Positions 16,016-24,802 of a stretch of 64,000 nucleotides of DNA are shown here, piece by piece. The notes beneath the pieces were generated by a model, which saw nothing but the letters and a program-made list of their open reading frames with translations, was not told the origin of the DNA and did no database searches. Every line of letters begins with the position of its first letter. Within the stretch, counting starts at the first letter, position 1. The position numbers and the translations under genes were made by a program. The DNA lies in contig JAUIFO010000003.1 in the NCBI GenBank assembly GCA_030430385.1, positions 204,564 to 268,563 on the forward strand, given 5' to 3'. Origin of the DNA: Bacteroidia bacterium (GTDB lineage: Bacteria; Bacteroidota; Bacteroidia; Flavobacteriales; Flavobacteriaceae).

Positions 16016-16067
16016 AGTATGAGCGCTTTGGTACTTTAGTATGAGTACTTTTTTAAGGCGTTCTCAT
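16016..16067 (+). promoter_or_regulatory. Direct repeats, candidate regulator site
   Basis: AGTATGAG followed by CGCTTT (16016-16029) recurs as AGTATGAG with TACTTT (16038-16051), 22 bases apart, about two helical turns. An inverted partial copy CTCATA lies at 16062-16067. The site is between the LuxR-type gene and the VOC operon. Confidence 0.35.
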
Positions 16068-16102
16068 AGTTTTGTCTTGGTATTAATCTTAAAATATTCA
16101 AT

Positions 16103-16474
16103 ATGACTTTAGGTGCATTTTCTGTGAGCTTGGCTGTAAAAGACATCCACGCTTCTAAAACATTTTATGAAACATTAGGCTTTTCAGTATTTGCTGGAGA
16201 TATAGAACGCCATTATTTAATTATGAAAAATGGTGATGCCTTGATTGGGTTATTTCAAGGTATGTTTGAACAAAACATCCTAACCTTCAATCCAGGTTGG
16301 AATCAAAACGCTGAAACCTTAGATCAATTTGATGATGTTAGACAAATTCAAAAGCATCTAAAATCTAATAATATTACTTTAGAACGCGATACCGATGAAA
16401 CCACATCTGGACCTGCGAGTATTGTATTTTTTGATCCTAATGGCAATACCATTCTTATTGACCAACATGTATAA
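16103..16474 (+). CDS. VOC (glyoxalase/bleomycin resistance fold) family protein
   Basis: A 123-residue vicinal-oxygen-chelate protein: paired beta-alpha-beta-beta-beta modules starting '[30 protein letters not shown]' and ending '[21 protein letters not shown]', the latter typical of the metal-binding Glu position, here Asp/Ile-Asp. Substrate is not predictable. It is first in a tight plus-strand group (gaps of 18, 12 and 3 bases to the following genes), so this is likely one operon through 17866. Confidence 0.85.
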   Translation: MTLGAFSVSLAVKDIHASKTFYETLGFSVFAGDIERHYLIMKNGDALIGLFQGMFEQNILTFNPGWNQNAETLDQFDDVRQIQKHLKSNNITLERDTDETTSGPASIVFFDPNGNTILIDQHV

Positions 16475-16492
16475 CTAAACATCTAAAACATT

Positions 16493-17008
16493 ATGAAACA
16501 AAGTATTATCAAATACGGAATTAGAGCTTTTATCACTGCGTCAATTTTATTCCTTGCTGGTTTCCTTATTGGAAAACAAATTGATCTGGATTTTAACACG
16601 ATGGCTGTTTTTGGGTATACCTCTATGGTATTATCTTTAATCTTCGTCTTTTTCGGAATTAAACATTACAGAGATCATGTAAATGATGGAAAAGTAAGTT
16701 TAGGAAAAGCTATAGGTATCGGATTCCTCATTTCTTTATTCGCTGCTGTAGGATTTGGAATTGTAGACTATATCTATACCACTTCTATAAATCCAAATTT
16801 TGCAGTTGAATATCGAGATTTTACATTGGCGCAACTTCAGGAAGCGAATCTTTCTGCAGAAGCATTAAATGCTAAAACAGTCGAACTAGAAGCCTCAATG
16901 GATATGATGTCGAATTCAACATTTATGGCCTTTATCATGTTTGCAACAGTAATGATAATCGGATTTATCATATCTTTAATTTCAGCAATTGTATTACAAC
17001 GAAAATAA
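16493..17008 (+). CDS. DUF4199 family membrane protein
   Basis: 171 residues with four hydrophobic segments (~12-27, ~40-57, ~75-95, ~143-167) separated by a longer soluble loop (~98-140, 'YTTSINPNFAVEYRDFTLAQLQEA'). This fits DUF4199, a Bacteroidota membrane family with 'RDHVNDGKVSLGKAIGIGFLIS' as its typical second loop. Function unknown. It lies in the VOC/DUF1801 operon. Confidence 0.8.
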   Translation: MKQSIIKYGIRAFITASILFLAGFLIGKQIDLDFNTMAVFGYTSMVLSLIFVFFGIKHYRDHVNDGKVSLGKAIGIGFLISLFAAVGFGIVDYIYTTSINPNFAVEYRDFTLAQLQEANLSAEALNAKTVELEASMDMMSNSTFMAFIMFATVMIIGFIISLISAIVLQRK

Positions 17009-17020
17009 AAATCAACCCTT

Positions 17021-17476
17021 ATGACATACGAAGCAACATCACCAGAAGACTATATTAGTCAGACTCCAGAAGAACGTCATGACGCGCTCAAACAACTAAG
17101 ACAAGTTATTAAAGACAATCTTCCAAAAGATTTCGAAGAAGGCATGATCTATAAAATGATTGGATATTATGTGCCGCATTCGGTATATCCTGACGGTTAC
17201 CATTGCGATCCAAAGACACCATTGCCTTTTATGAGTTTTGCATCACAAAAAAATTCAATCAATTTATACCATAGTGGAATTTACGCAAAAAAAGAGCTTC
17301 ATGACTGGTTTGTGAATGAATTCCCAAAACACAGTAGCCGAAAGCTAGATATGGGCAAAAGCTGTATTCGGTTTAAAAAAATAGACGACATTCCATTCGA
17401 ATTGATAGGCGAGCTCACAAGAAAAATGACTTGTGACGAATGGATCAACATTTATGAATCTGCAATAAAAAAATAA
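17021..17476 (+). CDS. DUF1801 (YdhG-like) family protein
   Basis: A 151-residue cytoplasmic protein. The sequence 'SPEDYISQTPEERHDALKQLRQVIKDNLPKDFEEGMIYKMIGYYVP' is the start of the DUF1801/YdhG family, with 'MSFASQKNSINLYHSGIY' and 'MGKSCIRFKKIDDIPFELI' as further conserved parts. The fold is frataxin-like in a solved relative as I recall; no reaction is known. Three bases separate it from the next VOC gene. Confidence 0.85.
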   Translation: MTYEATSPEDYISQTPEERHDALKQLRQVIKDNLPKDFEEGMIYKMIGYYVPHSVYPDGYHCDPKTPLPFMSFASQKNSINLYHSGIYAKKELHDWFVNEFPKHSSRKLDMGKSCIRFKKIDDIPFELIGELTRKMTCDEWINIYESAIKK

Positions 17477-17479
17477 TTT

Positions 17480-17866
17480 ATGAAAAATAGAGTAACAGGA
17501 ATTGGAGGTGTATTCTTCAAAAGTAAAGACCCACAAGCATCTAAAGATTGGTATCGCAAACACCTCGGATTTAACACAGATAATTATGGTTGCACCTTTT
17601 GGTGGAAAGATAAAGAAGGTAAAGACTGCTCTACCCAATGGAGTGCATTTCCAGAAGACACAACATATTATGAGCCTTCAAAAAAGGACTTCATGTTTAA
17701 TTATCGTGTAGAAAATCTTGTAGAACTATTAAAGGTTTTAAAAGAAGAAGGTGTCACAATCGTTGGAGAAATGGAAGAGTACGACTATGGGAAATTTGGC
17801 TGGATACTTGATAATGAAGGCAATAAAATTGAATTATGGGAACCTGTAGATAAAGCCTTTATGTAA
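17480..17866 (+). CDS. VOC family protein
   Basis: A second vicinal-oxygen-chelate protein in this operon, 128 residues. 'GIGGVFFKSKDPQASKDWYRKHLGF' is the N-terminal beta-alpha module, 'YRVENLVELLKVLKEEGVTIVGEMEEYDYGKFGWILDNEGNKIELWEP' covers the second, ending with the canonical metal-ligand Glu in 'IELWEP'. It is better conserved at the ligand position than the first VOC gene. Reaction unknown. Confidence 0.87.
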   Translation: MKNRVTGIGGVFFKSKDPQASKDWYRKHLGFNTDNYGCTFWWKDKEGKDCSTQWSAFPEDTTYYEPSKKDFMFNYRVENLVELLKVLKEEGVTIVGEMEEYDYGKFGWILDNEGNKIELWEPVDKAFM

Positions 17867-17940
17867 CATTTCATTTGCTCAATAGACTTATATCATAAAC
17901 ATTTTATTAATTTTATAGTCTAACCAAAAAAACAAATCAT

Positions 17941-18453
17941 ATGTCTGACGATAACAAAAATTTGAGTGATGATCTTAACGAGATGTTAGGAGACGCTAAA
18001 GAAGGTGCAAAAAAAGCAGCAGATAAAGTAAGCGAAAAAGCAAGTGAGTTCGCAGATGATGCTAAAGAATTTGCTGGACAAGCCAAAGAAAAAGCAAATG
18101 AGTTTGCGAATGAAGCAAAGGACAGGGCTAGTGATTTTGCTAACGACGCTAAAGAAACTTTAAGTGATGGTAAAAATGTAGCGATCATAGCGCACATTAC
18201 TTTAATAGGGTGGATTATAGCTTTAGTGATGAACAATAACAATAAAACAGAGATCGGATCTTTTTACTTAAGACAAGCCTTAGGTATTTTTATAATTGCT
18301 TTTATTGGTTCGTTTATACCATTTGTAAACTTAATAGTATGGATCCTTGTTTTAGTGTTGTGGATTATGAGTTTGATTGGTGCTTTAAGTGGAGAAAAGA
18401 AACCTATATTTTTATTAGGAGATCAATTTCAGGATTGGTTTAAATCTTTATAA
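17941..18453 (+). CDS. Membrane protein with helical Lys/Ala/Glu repeat and DUF4870-like domain
   Basis: 170 residues. Residues ~15-75 are an amphipathic 11-mer-like repeat rich in A, K, E, D with recurring 'AKE(F/K)A' units, like LEA or YtxH stress proteins. From ~80 onward three hydrophobic segments ('VAIIAHITLIGWIIALVM', 'LGIFIIAFIGSFIPFVNLIVWILVLVLWIMSLIGAL', the last given in two parts) resemble the DUF4870/Tic20-like fold with its 'FYLRQALGIF' motif. A stress-related envelope role is a guess. It has its own terminator. Confidence 0.7.
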   Translation: MSDDNKNLSDDLNEMLGDAKEGAKKAADKVSEKASEFADDAKEFAGQAKEKANEFANEAKDRASDFANDAKETLSDGKNVAIIAHITLIGWIIALVMNNNNKTEIGSFYLRQALGIFIIAFIGSFIPFVNLIVWILVLVLWIMSLIGALSGEKKPIFLLGDQFQDWFKSL

Positions 18454-18461
18454 AATCTAGT

Positions 18462-18505
18462 AAAGTCAAGGTATGAATAAATACTTTGGCTTTATTTGTT
18501 ATTTT
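18462..18505 (+). terminator. Terminator of the DUF4870-like gene
   Basis: AAAGTCAAGGTAT (18462-18474) pairs with ATACTTTGGCTTT (18481-18493) over 13 bases, two of them G-U, with a 6-base loop and a T-rich tail. Confidence 0.7.
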
Positions 18506-18509
18506 TATC

Positions 18510-18533
18510 ATCGTAATATTGCAATATTACGAT
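18510..18533. promoter_or_regulatory. 24-bp perfect palindrome, candidate ArsR operator
   Basis: ATCGTAATATTG is followed directly by its exact reverse complement. It covers the -33 TTG (18519-18521) of the promoter at 18519-18549, so a bound ArsR dimer would block transcription of the operon. It is the only perfect palindrome of this length I noticed in the window. Confidence 0.75.
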
Positions 18534-18549
18534 ATTGTGATTATATTTG
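18519..18549 (+). promoter_or_regulatory. Promoter of the arsenic-type operon
   Basis: -33 TTG at 18519-18521, 20-base spacer, and an exact -7 box TATATTTG at 18542-18549. Transcription would start near 18556, which rules out the TTG at 18547 as a start codon and supports the ATG at 18574. Confidence 0.7.
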
Positions 18550-18573
18550 TACCGAAATTATAACTTTTATACT

Positions 18574-18897
18574 ATGGGAGCATCTAAACTATTCATGTTC
18601 GATCAAAGAATAAATGAGGTTGCAAGAATTGCAAAAGTACTTGCTCATCCTGCACGAATTTCAATCTTAAAATATATTAGTGAGCAAGATGGTTGCATCT
18701 GTAATGACCTTGTTGATGAAATTGGTCTATCTCAAGCTACCATTTCGCAACACCTTACTGTTATTGGTAACGAAGGTCTGCTCAAGGGAACTTTCACTGG
18801 TAAAAAGAAATCTTACTGCCTTAATATAGAACGCTTTGAAGAGCTTCAAATGCTGCTCAATTCGTTTCTTAATAAAACAAAATCTAACTGTTGTTAA
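18574..18897 (+). CDS. ArsR/SmtB-family metalloregulatory repressor
   Basis: A winged-helix repressor of ~107 residues. 'MFDQRINEVARIAKVLAHPARISILKYI' is the dimer/wing start, 'DGCICNDLVDEIGLSQATISQHLTVI' is the recognition helix region with C-x-C in the position of the ELCVC(D/T)L metal site of ArsR, and the tail ends 'KSNCC', possible extra thiol ligands. Ligand is probably As(III) or a similar soft metal. The start is chosen at the ATG 18574 because the upstream TTG lies inside the -7 box. It heads the operon and likely represses itself through the palindrome at 18510-18533. Confidence 0.88.
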   Translation: MGASKLFMFDQRINEVARIAKVLAHPARISILKYISEQDGCICNDLVDEIGLSQATISQHLTVIGNEGLLKGTFTGKKKSYCLNIERFEELQMLLNSFLNKTKSNCC

Positions 18898-18951
18898 ACC
18901 TCAAATGCATTTGACACCTATAAAGATGCTAATTGAATAAATAATGTTACT

Positions 18952-19446
18952 ATGAAAACACAAGAACTATTCGATATCCTTCAGGAACACAAAGACAGAA
19001 CATTACTATTTGAATATAAACCAAACGCCTTTGTTGGTGCTAACTATCATATCACTGAAGTGAAACACATCGCTATCAATTCTGTTGACTGCGGAAGCCA
19101 AACAGATCAGTGGAATGAAACCATTATTCAACTTTGGGAAAGTCCGACAGAAATCTACAAAACAAAACACATGTCTGTTGTAAAAGCACTAGGGATTCTA
19201 AAAAAAGTCGGACAAATGAAACCTTACGACTTAAATGCCGAAGTTAAGTTTGAATACAGCAATCCAAATTTTCACACAGCGCAACTATTTGTTAACGATT
19301 TTATGATACAAGACAATAACCTAATTCTTAAGTTAGCGGTTGAAAAAACAGACTGTAAAGCAAAATCTATTTGTGGTATTGTTGAAGATGTTAAAGAGGT
19401 ATTTGATGACGAGCCTTGTTGTTCACCTGACGGAAATTGTTGCTAA
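18952..19446 (+). CDS. DUF6428 family protein of arsenic loci
   Basis: A 164-residue protein of the kind found beside arsR and arsC in Bacteroidota (DUF6428). It has 'ITEVKHIAINSVDCGSQTDQWNETIIQLWE' as the conserved core and a cysteine-rich tail, 'PCCSPDGNCC', that could hold a soft metal. Biochemical function is unknown; context suggests an arsenic chaperone or scavenger, which is inference. It is 54 bases after arsR and 16 bases before the reductase-like gene. Confidence 0.75.
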   Translation: MKTQELFDILQEHKDRTLLFEYKPNAFVGANYHITEVKHIAINSVDCGSQTDQWNETIIQLWESPTEIYKTKHMSVVKALGILKKVGQMKPYDLNAEVKFEYSNPNFHTAQLFVNDFMIQDNNLILKLAVEKTDCKAKSICGIVEDVKEVFDDEPCCSPDGNCC

Positions 19447-19462
19447 CTCTAAATAAAATCTT

Positions 19463-20083
19463 ATGCTATTAGAACCTATCGCCAATATAATTCAAACGCT
19501 TGATGTCAACACGATTTCTAATGAAAGAAAACAAACGCTTGAGACATTGGTTGATTACCTTAAAGTCAAGCAAAATGAGAATTCTCCAATAAGGCTCAAT
19601 TTCATTTGCACTCATAATTCTCGTAGAAGCCATTTGTCTCAAATCTGGGCGCAAACTATGGCTGCTTATTATGATATTAAAAATGTAACAACTTATTCTG
19701 GTGGAACTGAAGCTACTGCAATGTTTCCTAAAGTAGGCGAAACACTAGTAAATCAAGGTTTTAATATTGACAAGCTATCGGAAGGAGATAATCCAGTATA
19801 CAGTATTAAATATGCAACTAATGAACCTGCTGTCATTGCCTTTTCAAAAGCTTATGGTGATGGGTTTAATCCTTCCTCTGAATTTGCAGCTATCATGACC
19901 TGCTCTGCTGCTGATGAAGGCTGTCCTATGGTGTTTGGATGTGATAAGCGAATTGCCATCACCTATGATGACCCTAAGCTTTCTGATGGCACACCTCAAC
20001 AAACTGAAACTTATAAAACGAGAAGTTTACAAATAGCTACTGAGATGAAGTATGTGTTTTCAAGTTTAAGTGAAACGCTTTAA
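19463..20083 (+). CDS. Arsenate reductase-like low-molecular-weight phosphatase
   Basis: A 206-residue protein with an N-terminal helical extension (~1-45) and the LMW phosphatase loop C-x5-R as 'CTHNSRRS' near residue 50. Three further cysteines occur at ~150-165 ('MTCSAADEGCPMVFGCDKR'), placed where thioredoxin-coupled ArsC enzymes carry resolving cysteines. The likely reaction is reduction of arsenate to arsenite, but a protein phosphatase is not excluded. No ACR3 or ArsB pump follows: the next gene is convergent and overlaps this stop by 4 bases. Confidence 0.8.
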   Translation: MLLEPIANIIQTLDVNTISNERKQTLETLVDYLKVKQNENSPIRLNFICTHNSRRSHLSQIWAQTMAAYYDIKNVTTYSGGTEATAMFPKVGETLVNQGFNIDKLSEGDNPVYSIKYATNEPAVIAFSKAYGDGFNPSSEFAAIMTCSAADEGCPMVFGCDKRIAITYDDPKLSDGTPQQTETYKTRSLQIATEMKYVFSSLSETL

Positions 20084-21918
20084 CGGTCTTCATTGTTGCC
20101 ATTTGAAAACTTGCGTTCCAGCTCTGCCTGAAATTCTTCCATAACAGGTTTTACAGTACTTTCAGGAAGATCGGCAATTTTAATATACATTAAGCCATCT
20201 ACAGAATTATTGAACAAAGGATCAACATTGAAAGCAACAAGTTTAGCATTTTGCTTGATGTACTTTTTCAAAAGCACAGGCAATCGAAGTGCTCCTGGCT
20301 CGACCTCATCAATGATCTTATCAAATTTATTTAAATCCGCTTCCGATTCGTCAAACACAAAATCTTTATCAGCGTCTTTAAGCTTCACCTTAAATTCCTT
20401 TTTAGGATGCACATATTGCGCCACATAAGGATCGTAATAATGCGACTTCATAAATTCTATCATCAACGATTTAGAGAAGTTTGAAAACTGATTGCTTATA
20501 CTAACGCCTCCTATCAGATATTTATGTTCAGGATGTCGTAATGTAGTATGCACAATACCTTTCCACAATAAAAATAAAGGCATTGGTTTTTGCTGGTATT
20601 CTTTGATTATGAAGGCACGACCCATTTCAATAGACTGGCTCATCATTTTGTGCAATTCTGGCTCAAACCTAAACAAATCTTGAAGGTAAAACCCATCAAT
20701 ACCATATTTCTCAAAAATTGGTGAACCCAAGCCCATACGATACGCACCTGCAATTTGATCACTTTCATTATCCCACAAAAACATATGGTGGTAATAGGTA
20801 TCAAAACTATCTAAATCAATAGCTTCATTGGTACCTTCTCCAATGGCTCTAAAGGTAATTTCTCGAAGTCTTCCAATTTCGTGAAGGATGTTTGGAATTT
20901 CTTGTGCTGGTGTTAAAAAGACCTCATAGTTCTTACTTATAAGCAACCTGAAATCTCCTTTTCTGAGCGCTTCAACTTCAGCAATCATTTTATCTTGACT
21001 AACTCCTCCAACAATACGTTTTGGTGGTTTTGGCGGATTTTTCAAAGTGTTAGATAAATTATCTAACATCTTTGGCTTGTCTTCAAAAGCATTTGATAAA
21101 ATGTAGGTTTTTCGTCTTAAAAATTCTGAAAAGTTAGCAAGTGTATCATGCTCTTTTTGATCATTTACTGAAATAGGACGACCAATTCTTACTTTAATGA
21201 TTCTATGCTTTTGAGTCAACAACTCTGAAGGCAATTTCGCCGTTCTGAACGTATCACTTATTTTGGAAAGCTTATAAAATAACTTACTGTTTTTCGCATG
21301 AAAATAAATAGGCACTACAGGAACTTCTGCTTTTTTTATAAGCTTCATTGCTGCATCTTCCCATGGTTTATCTACCACCAACTTGCCATCTCTGTATGTT
21401 GAAACTTCTCCAGCAGGAAAAATCCCTAAAGGATGACCATCTCTTAAGTGTAAAATGGCGTTTTTAAAACCTGCAATACTCGATTTTACATCCTTACGAT
21501 CCTCAAAAGGATTTACTGGCATGATGTAAGGTTTTAAAGGTTCTATTCTATGCAATAAAAAATTAGCAATGATCTTAAAATCGGCACGTTGCTCGATCAT
21601 AAGTTTTAAAAGAAGGATGCCATCGATGCCTCCAAGTGGATGGTTAGAAATGGTAATATAAGCACCATCTTTAGGCAAACGCTTGAGATCTTCTTCAGGA
21701 ATTTCAAACTTAATTTGAAAATCGTCAAGAATGCCATCTAAAAAGTTACCATCACTCAAGTGTTTATTGCGTTTGTAGATCTTATTTAAAGTAGAGATCT
21801 TTAGAACTTTCATCAGCAACCAACCTATAAAAGTTCCTATAAAACCATACTTATCTACCTTTATGGCTTTGGCGACTTCTTTAGCAGTAACTAATCCTAT
21901 TTCTGGTTGCTTACTCAT
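20080..21918 (-). CDS. Two-domain lipid acyltransferase (PlsC-type + GNAT-type, OlsF-like)
   Basis: A 612-residue fusion. Residues ~60-290 are a lysophospholipid (PlsC-type) acyltransferase with the variant motif 'NHPLGGIDG' (H-x5-D, as in hemolysin-type members) and 'GIFPAGEVSTYRDGKLVVDKPW'. Residues ~310-580 resemble an N-acyl amino-acid (OlsB/GNAT-type) synthase ('EIGRLREITFRAIGEGTNEAIDLDSFDTYYHHMFLWD' split here by residues 350-390; 'GAYRMGLG'). Bifunctional OlsF enzymes of Serratia and Flavobacterium make ornithine lipids with this order of domains, so an aminolipid product (ornithine or glycine lipid) is likely. It is last in a minus-strand operon with aspartate kinase. Confidence 0.8.
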   Translation of the reverse strand: MSKQPEIGLVTAKEVAKAIKVDKYGFIGTFIGWLLMKVLKISTLNKIYKRNKHLSDGNFLDGILDDFQIKFEIPEEDLKRLPKDGAYITISNHPLGGIDGILLLKLMIEQRADFKIIANFLLHRIEPLKPYIMPVNPFEDRKDVKSSIAGFKNAILHLRDGHPLGIFPAGEVSTYRDGKLVVDKPWEDAAMKLIKKAEVPVVPIYFHAKNSKLFYKLSKISDTFRTAKLPSELLTQKHRIIKVRIGRPISVNDQKEHDTLANFSEFLRRKTYILSNAFEDKPKMLDNLSNTLKNPPKPPKRIVGGVSQDKMIAEVEALRKGDFRLLISKNYEVFLTPAQEIPNILHEIGRLREITFRAIGEGTNEAIDLDSFDTYYHHMFLWDNESDQIAGAYRMGLGSPIFEKYGIDGFYLQDLFRFEPELHKMMSQSIEMGRAFIIKEYQQKPMPLFLLWKGIVHTTLRHPEHKYLIGGVSISNQFSNFSKSLMIEFMKSHYYDPYVAQYVHPKKEFKVKLKDADKDFVFDESEADLNKFDKIIDEVEPGALRLPVLLKKYIKQNAKLVAFNVDPLFNNSVDGLMYIKIADLPESTVKPVMEEFQAELERKFSNGNNEDR

Positions 21919-21939
21919 TGGTGTAAAAGTACTAAAATG

Positions 21940-23190
21940 TTACTTAGTTACCATTTGAACGGTTTCCTGAGTTAATTGTTTTAATAACAAGGTTTTATCT
22001 TTTTCTATTGAAGCAATCGCTGCTTCATTATAATGTCTTACAGTATAAAGACTCACATTTTCGTGAGATGTTACTTTAAATTTTGCTTTTAAATGCTGAA
22101 GCAAACGTTCTAGATTGTCATACGTGTTTTCAAAACAAACTGAAAAACTTATCGCTGAATTTTGAATCACATCAACCTTCATTTTATAATGGTGCAACAG
22201 CTTAAAAATATCACTGATATTGTCCTCTACGATATAACTAAAATCTAAGGACGACAACGACACCAAAACTTGGTTTTTCTTAACGATATAACATGGAATA
22301 TTTGGAGAGATCCCATTACCTTTACCTACTCGTGTACCATTATCTTCAGGATTTAAAAACGATTTCACATATAAAGGGATTTCCTTTTGTTGTAGAGGTT
22401 GAAGTGTCTTAGGATGAATTACAGAAGCACCGTAAAAGGCCAACTCTATGGCTTCAGTGTAAGAGATATTATCTAATAATTGCGCGTTTTCAAAATAACG
22501 TGGATCTGCATTTAAAACTCCTGGAACATCTTTCCAAATCGTAACCTGTTCAGCGTTCAAACAATAAGCAAAAATTGCAGCTGTATAATCACTCCCTTCT
22601 CTGCCTAAAGTGGTTGTAAAATTATTAGCATCACTTGCTAAAAACCCTTGCGTGATATTGAGTACTTTAGTATCAAAGTTAGATTTGATCTGAGATTGCG
22701 TTTGTTTCCAGTTTACATTAGCACGTCTGTAGTAATCATCTGTTTTGATAAATTCTCTTACATCTAACCACTGATTTTCTACACCTTGACTAAGGAGGTA
22801 CTCACTAATAATTGTTGTAGAAATAAGCTCACCAAAACCAATGATTTGATCGTATACAAAATTGTAGTCTGGCGATTTATTATGGCTCAAAAAATAATTG
22901 AGTTCTTGAAAAAATGCTTCTACTTTTTTAAATATTTGATGTTGTGTATTCTCAAAAAGGTCTAACAGAATTTCATTGTGAAACTTTTTAACGTCTTGCA
23001 AAGAACTTTGTAATTCTGACTTATTTTCAAAGTAATTCGATATTACGTGTTCCAGAGCATTGGTTGTCTTCCCCATAGCAGACACCACAACAAGCGTATT
23101 GTTGTATCCAACGGTATCTAAAACCTTGGCTAGATTTTTAACGCCTTTAGCATCTTTTACTGAAGCTCCTCCAAATTTAAATACTTGCAT
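21940..23190 (-). CDS. Aspartate kinase
   Basis: Phosphorylates aspartate, first step to lysine, methionine, threonine and diaminopimelate. The 416-residue monofunctional form begins with 'VFKFGGASVKDAKGVKNL' (K-F-G-G-x-S signature) and has 'TTLGREGSDYTAAIFAYCLNA' as the aspartate/ATP site and 'IWKDVPGVLNADPR' as the kinase signature. C-terminal ACT-like regulatory repeats occupy ~300-416. It begins directly after the stop of the GNAT gene (21940-23190 then 23191), and 21 bases precede the acyltransferase, so translation of the three is probably coupled. Confidence 0.93.
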   Translation of the reverse strand: MQVFKFGGASVKDAKGVKNLAKVLDTVGYNNTLVVVSAMGKTTNALEHVISNYFENKSELQSSLQDVKKFHNEILLDLFENTQHQIFKKVEAFFQELNYFLSHNKSPDYNFVYDQIIGFGELISTTIISEYLLSQGVENQWLDVREFIKTDDYYRRANVNWKQTQSQIKSNFDTKVLNITQGFLASDANNFTTTLGREGSDYTAAIFAYCLNAEQVTIWKDVPGVLNADPRYFENAQLLDNISYTEAIELAFYGASVIHPKTLQPLQQKEIPLYVKSFLNPEDNGTRVGKGNGISPNIPCYIVKKNQVLVSLSSLDFSYIVEDNISDIFKLLHHYKMKVDVIQNSAISFSVCFENTYDNLERLLQHLKAKFKVTSHENVSLYTVRHYNEAAIASIEKDKTLLLKQLTQETVQMVTK

Positions 23191-23670
23191 CTACAGTTTT
23201 GATAAATAATGTTTTATGCCTTGTTCATCCAAACTCACCCAATCCCAACCTTTATAAATAGCAGCACCTTTCTTTTTATAGAACGAAATAGCAGACTCAT
23301 TCCAGTCTAGAACAACCCAAGTCACACGCTTTGCACCTAATTGATTCCCATATTTTACGACTTCATCTAAAAGTGCTGTTCCTAAACCTGTTCCTCTTAA
23401 GCGTTCTGTAACAATAAGGTCTTCAAGATGTAATACTAGACCACTCCATGTTGAAAATCGCTTATAGGTTAAAGCAATCCCTTCTACTTTTCCGTTTACT
23501 TCAGCAACAAAGCAATGAAACTCAGGTTGCGATGAAAACCCATAATTGATTAAATCGTCGACACAAATCTTAACGGCATCTGGTTCTTTTTCATAAACAG
23601 CCAACTCGACTATAAGCTCGTGAACTCGAGACATATCGTTTACAGTAGCTGGTCTAATAGAAAATTGCAT
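23191..23670 (-). CDS. GNAT family N-acetyltransferase (diamine/thialysine type)
   Basis: A 159-residue GNAT: 'IRPATVNDMSRVHELIVELAVYEKEPDAV' is typical of spermidine/thialysine acetyltransferases, followed by acetyl-CoA loop 'LIVTERLRGTGLGTALLDEV' and 'WVVLDWNESAISFYKKKGA'. The close match to the SSAT-like start suggests a small amine acceptor, but this is not proven. First gene of the operon with aspartate kinase. An upstream near-box TATCTTTA (minus strand, 23694-23687) may be its -7 element. Confidence 0.88.
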   Translation of the reverse strand: MQFSIRPATVNDMSRVHELIVELAVYEKEPDAVKICVDDLINYGFSSQPEFHCFVAEVNGKVEGIALTYKRFSTWSGLVLHLEDLIVTERLRGTGLGTALLDEVVKYGNQLGAKRVTWVVLDWNESAISFYKKKGAAIYKGWDWVSLDEQGIKHYLSKL

Positions 23671-23791
23671 TGGTAAATTGTTTCCGTAAAGATAGGCTAA
23701 AAGTTGATTACAGAAAATATTAAAAGCCCAACGAAAACGATGTAGTTTCCTAAAAAATACGATATTTGTAGAAACTAATCACTTAGCATAA

Positions 23792-24796
23792 ATGTCTCAA
23801 AAAAATCAAACTCTTGGTGAATTCATCATTGAAAATCAATCTGCATTTAAATATACTTCAGGCGAACTTTCAAGACTTATTAATTCGATTCGTTTAGCAG
23901 CAAAAGTCGTAAATCACGAAGTTAACAAAGCTGGTTTAGTTGATATTATTGGAACTGCAGGTGATACAAATATTCAGGGTGAAGATCAGCAAAAACTTGA
24001 TGTTTATGCCAATAACAAGTTCATCCAAACAATGACTAAAAGAAACATTGTTTGTGGTATTGCTAGTGAAGAAGAAGACGATTTTATTTCAATCAACAGT
24101 CAAGATGAAAATCATCAAAACAAATACATTGTTCTTATTGATCCGTTAGATGGTTCTTCAAACATCGATGTTAACGTTTCCGTAGGAACTATCTTTTCGA
24201 TTTATAGACGTGTAACTCCTGTGGGAACTCCAGTAACTATTGATGATTTCCTTCAGAAAGGAAACCAACAAGTTGCTGCTGGTTATATTATTTATGGGAC
24301 TTCAACTATGATTGTTTACACTACTGGAGATGGTGTTAATGGTTTTACGTTGAATCCTGCAATAGGCACATTTTATTTGTCGCATCCAGACATGCAATTC
24401 CCAGAGGATGGTAAAATATATTCTGTAAACGAAGGCAATTACATTCACTTTCCGCAAGGCATTAAAAACTACATTAAGTATTGCCAGATGGAAGAAGGTG
24501 ACAGACCTTACACAAGCAGGTACATTGGTTCTTTAGTATCTGATTTTCATAGAAATATGATAAAAGGCGGAATTTATATGTATCCTAAAAGCTCTAAAGC
24601 GAGTAATGGTAAATTACGATTATTGTACGAATGTAATCCAATGGCGTTTTTAGCTGAACAAGCTAATGGAAAAGCGAGTGATGGTTTCAACAGAATTATG
24701 GATATTGAACCAACCGAATTACACCAACGTGTTCCTTTTATCTGCGGAAGCAAAAACATGGTAGAAAAAGCTGAAGAGTTTATGCGTAATGCATAA
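23792..24796 (+). CDS. fbp: Fructose-1,6-bisphosphatase class 1
   Basis: Hydrolyses fructose 1,6-bisphosphate in gluconeogenesis. The 334 residues include the class I metal-site signature '[20 protein letters not shown]' (~113-132), 'EEDDF' (metal Glu), and '[12 protein letters not shown]' near the end. N-terminal '[10 protein letters not shown]' is the usual opening. ATG start; a degenerate -7 box lies within the 120-base gap upstream. The transcript ends at a terminator with a REP-like sequence in its loop. Confidence 0.97.
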   Translation: MSQKNQTLGEFIIENQSAFKYTSGELSRLINSIRLAAKVVNHEVNKAGLVDIIGTAGDTNIQGEDQQKLDVYANNKFIQTMTKRNIVCGIASEEEDDFISINSQDENHQNKYIVLIDPLDGSSNIDVNVSVGTIFSIYRRVTPVGTPVTIDDFLQKGNQQVAAGYIIYGTSTMIVYTTGDGVNGFTLNPAIGTFYLSHPDMQFPEDGKIYSVNEGNYIHFPQGIKNYIKYCQMEEGDRPYTSRYIGSLVSDFHRNMIKGGIYMYPKSSKASNGKLRLLYECNPMAFLAEQANGKASDGFNRIMDIEPTELHQRVPFICGSKNMVEKAEEFMRNA

Positions 24797-24802
24797 AAAA
24801 AA

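Noticed and set aside
17937..18242. 101-codon antisense frame rich in S, L, A, F
   Set aside because: Complement of the Lys/Ala/Glu repeat of the 17941-18453 gene; repetitive codons keep the antisense open.
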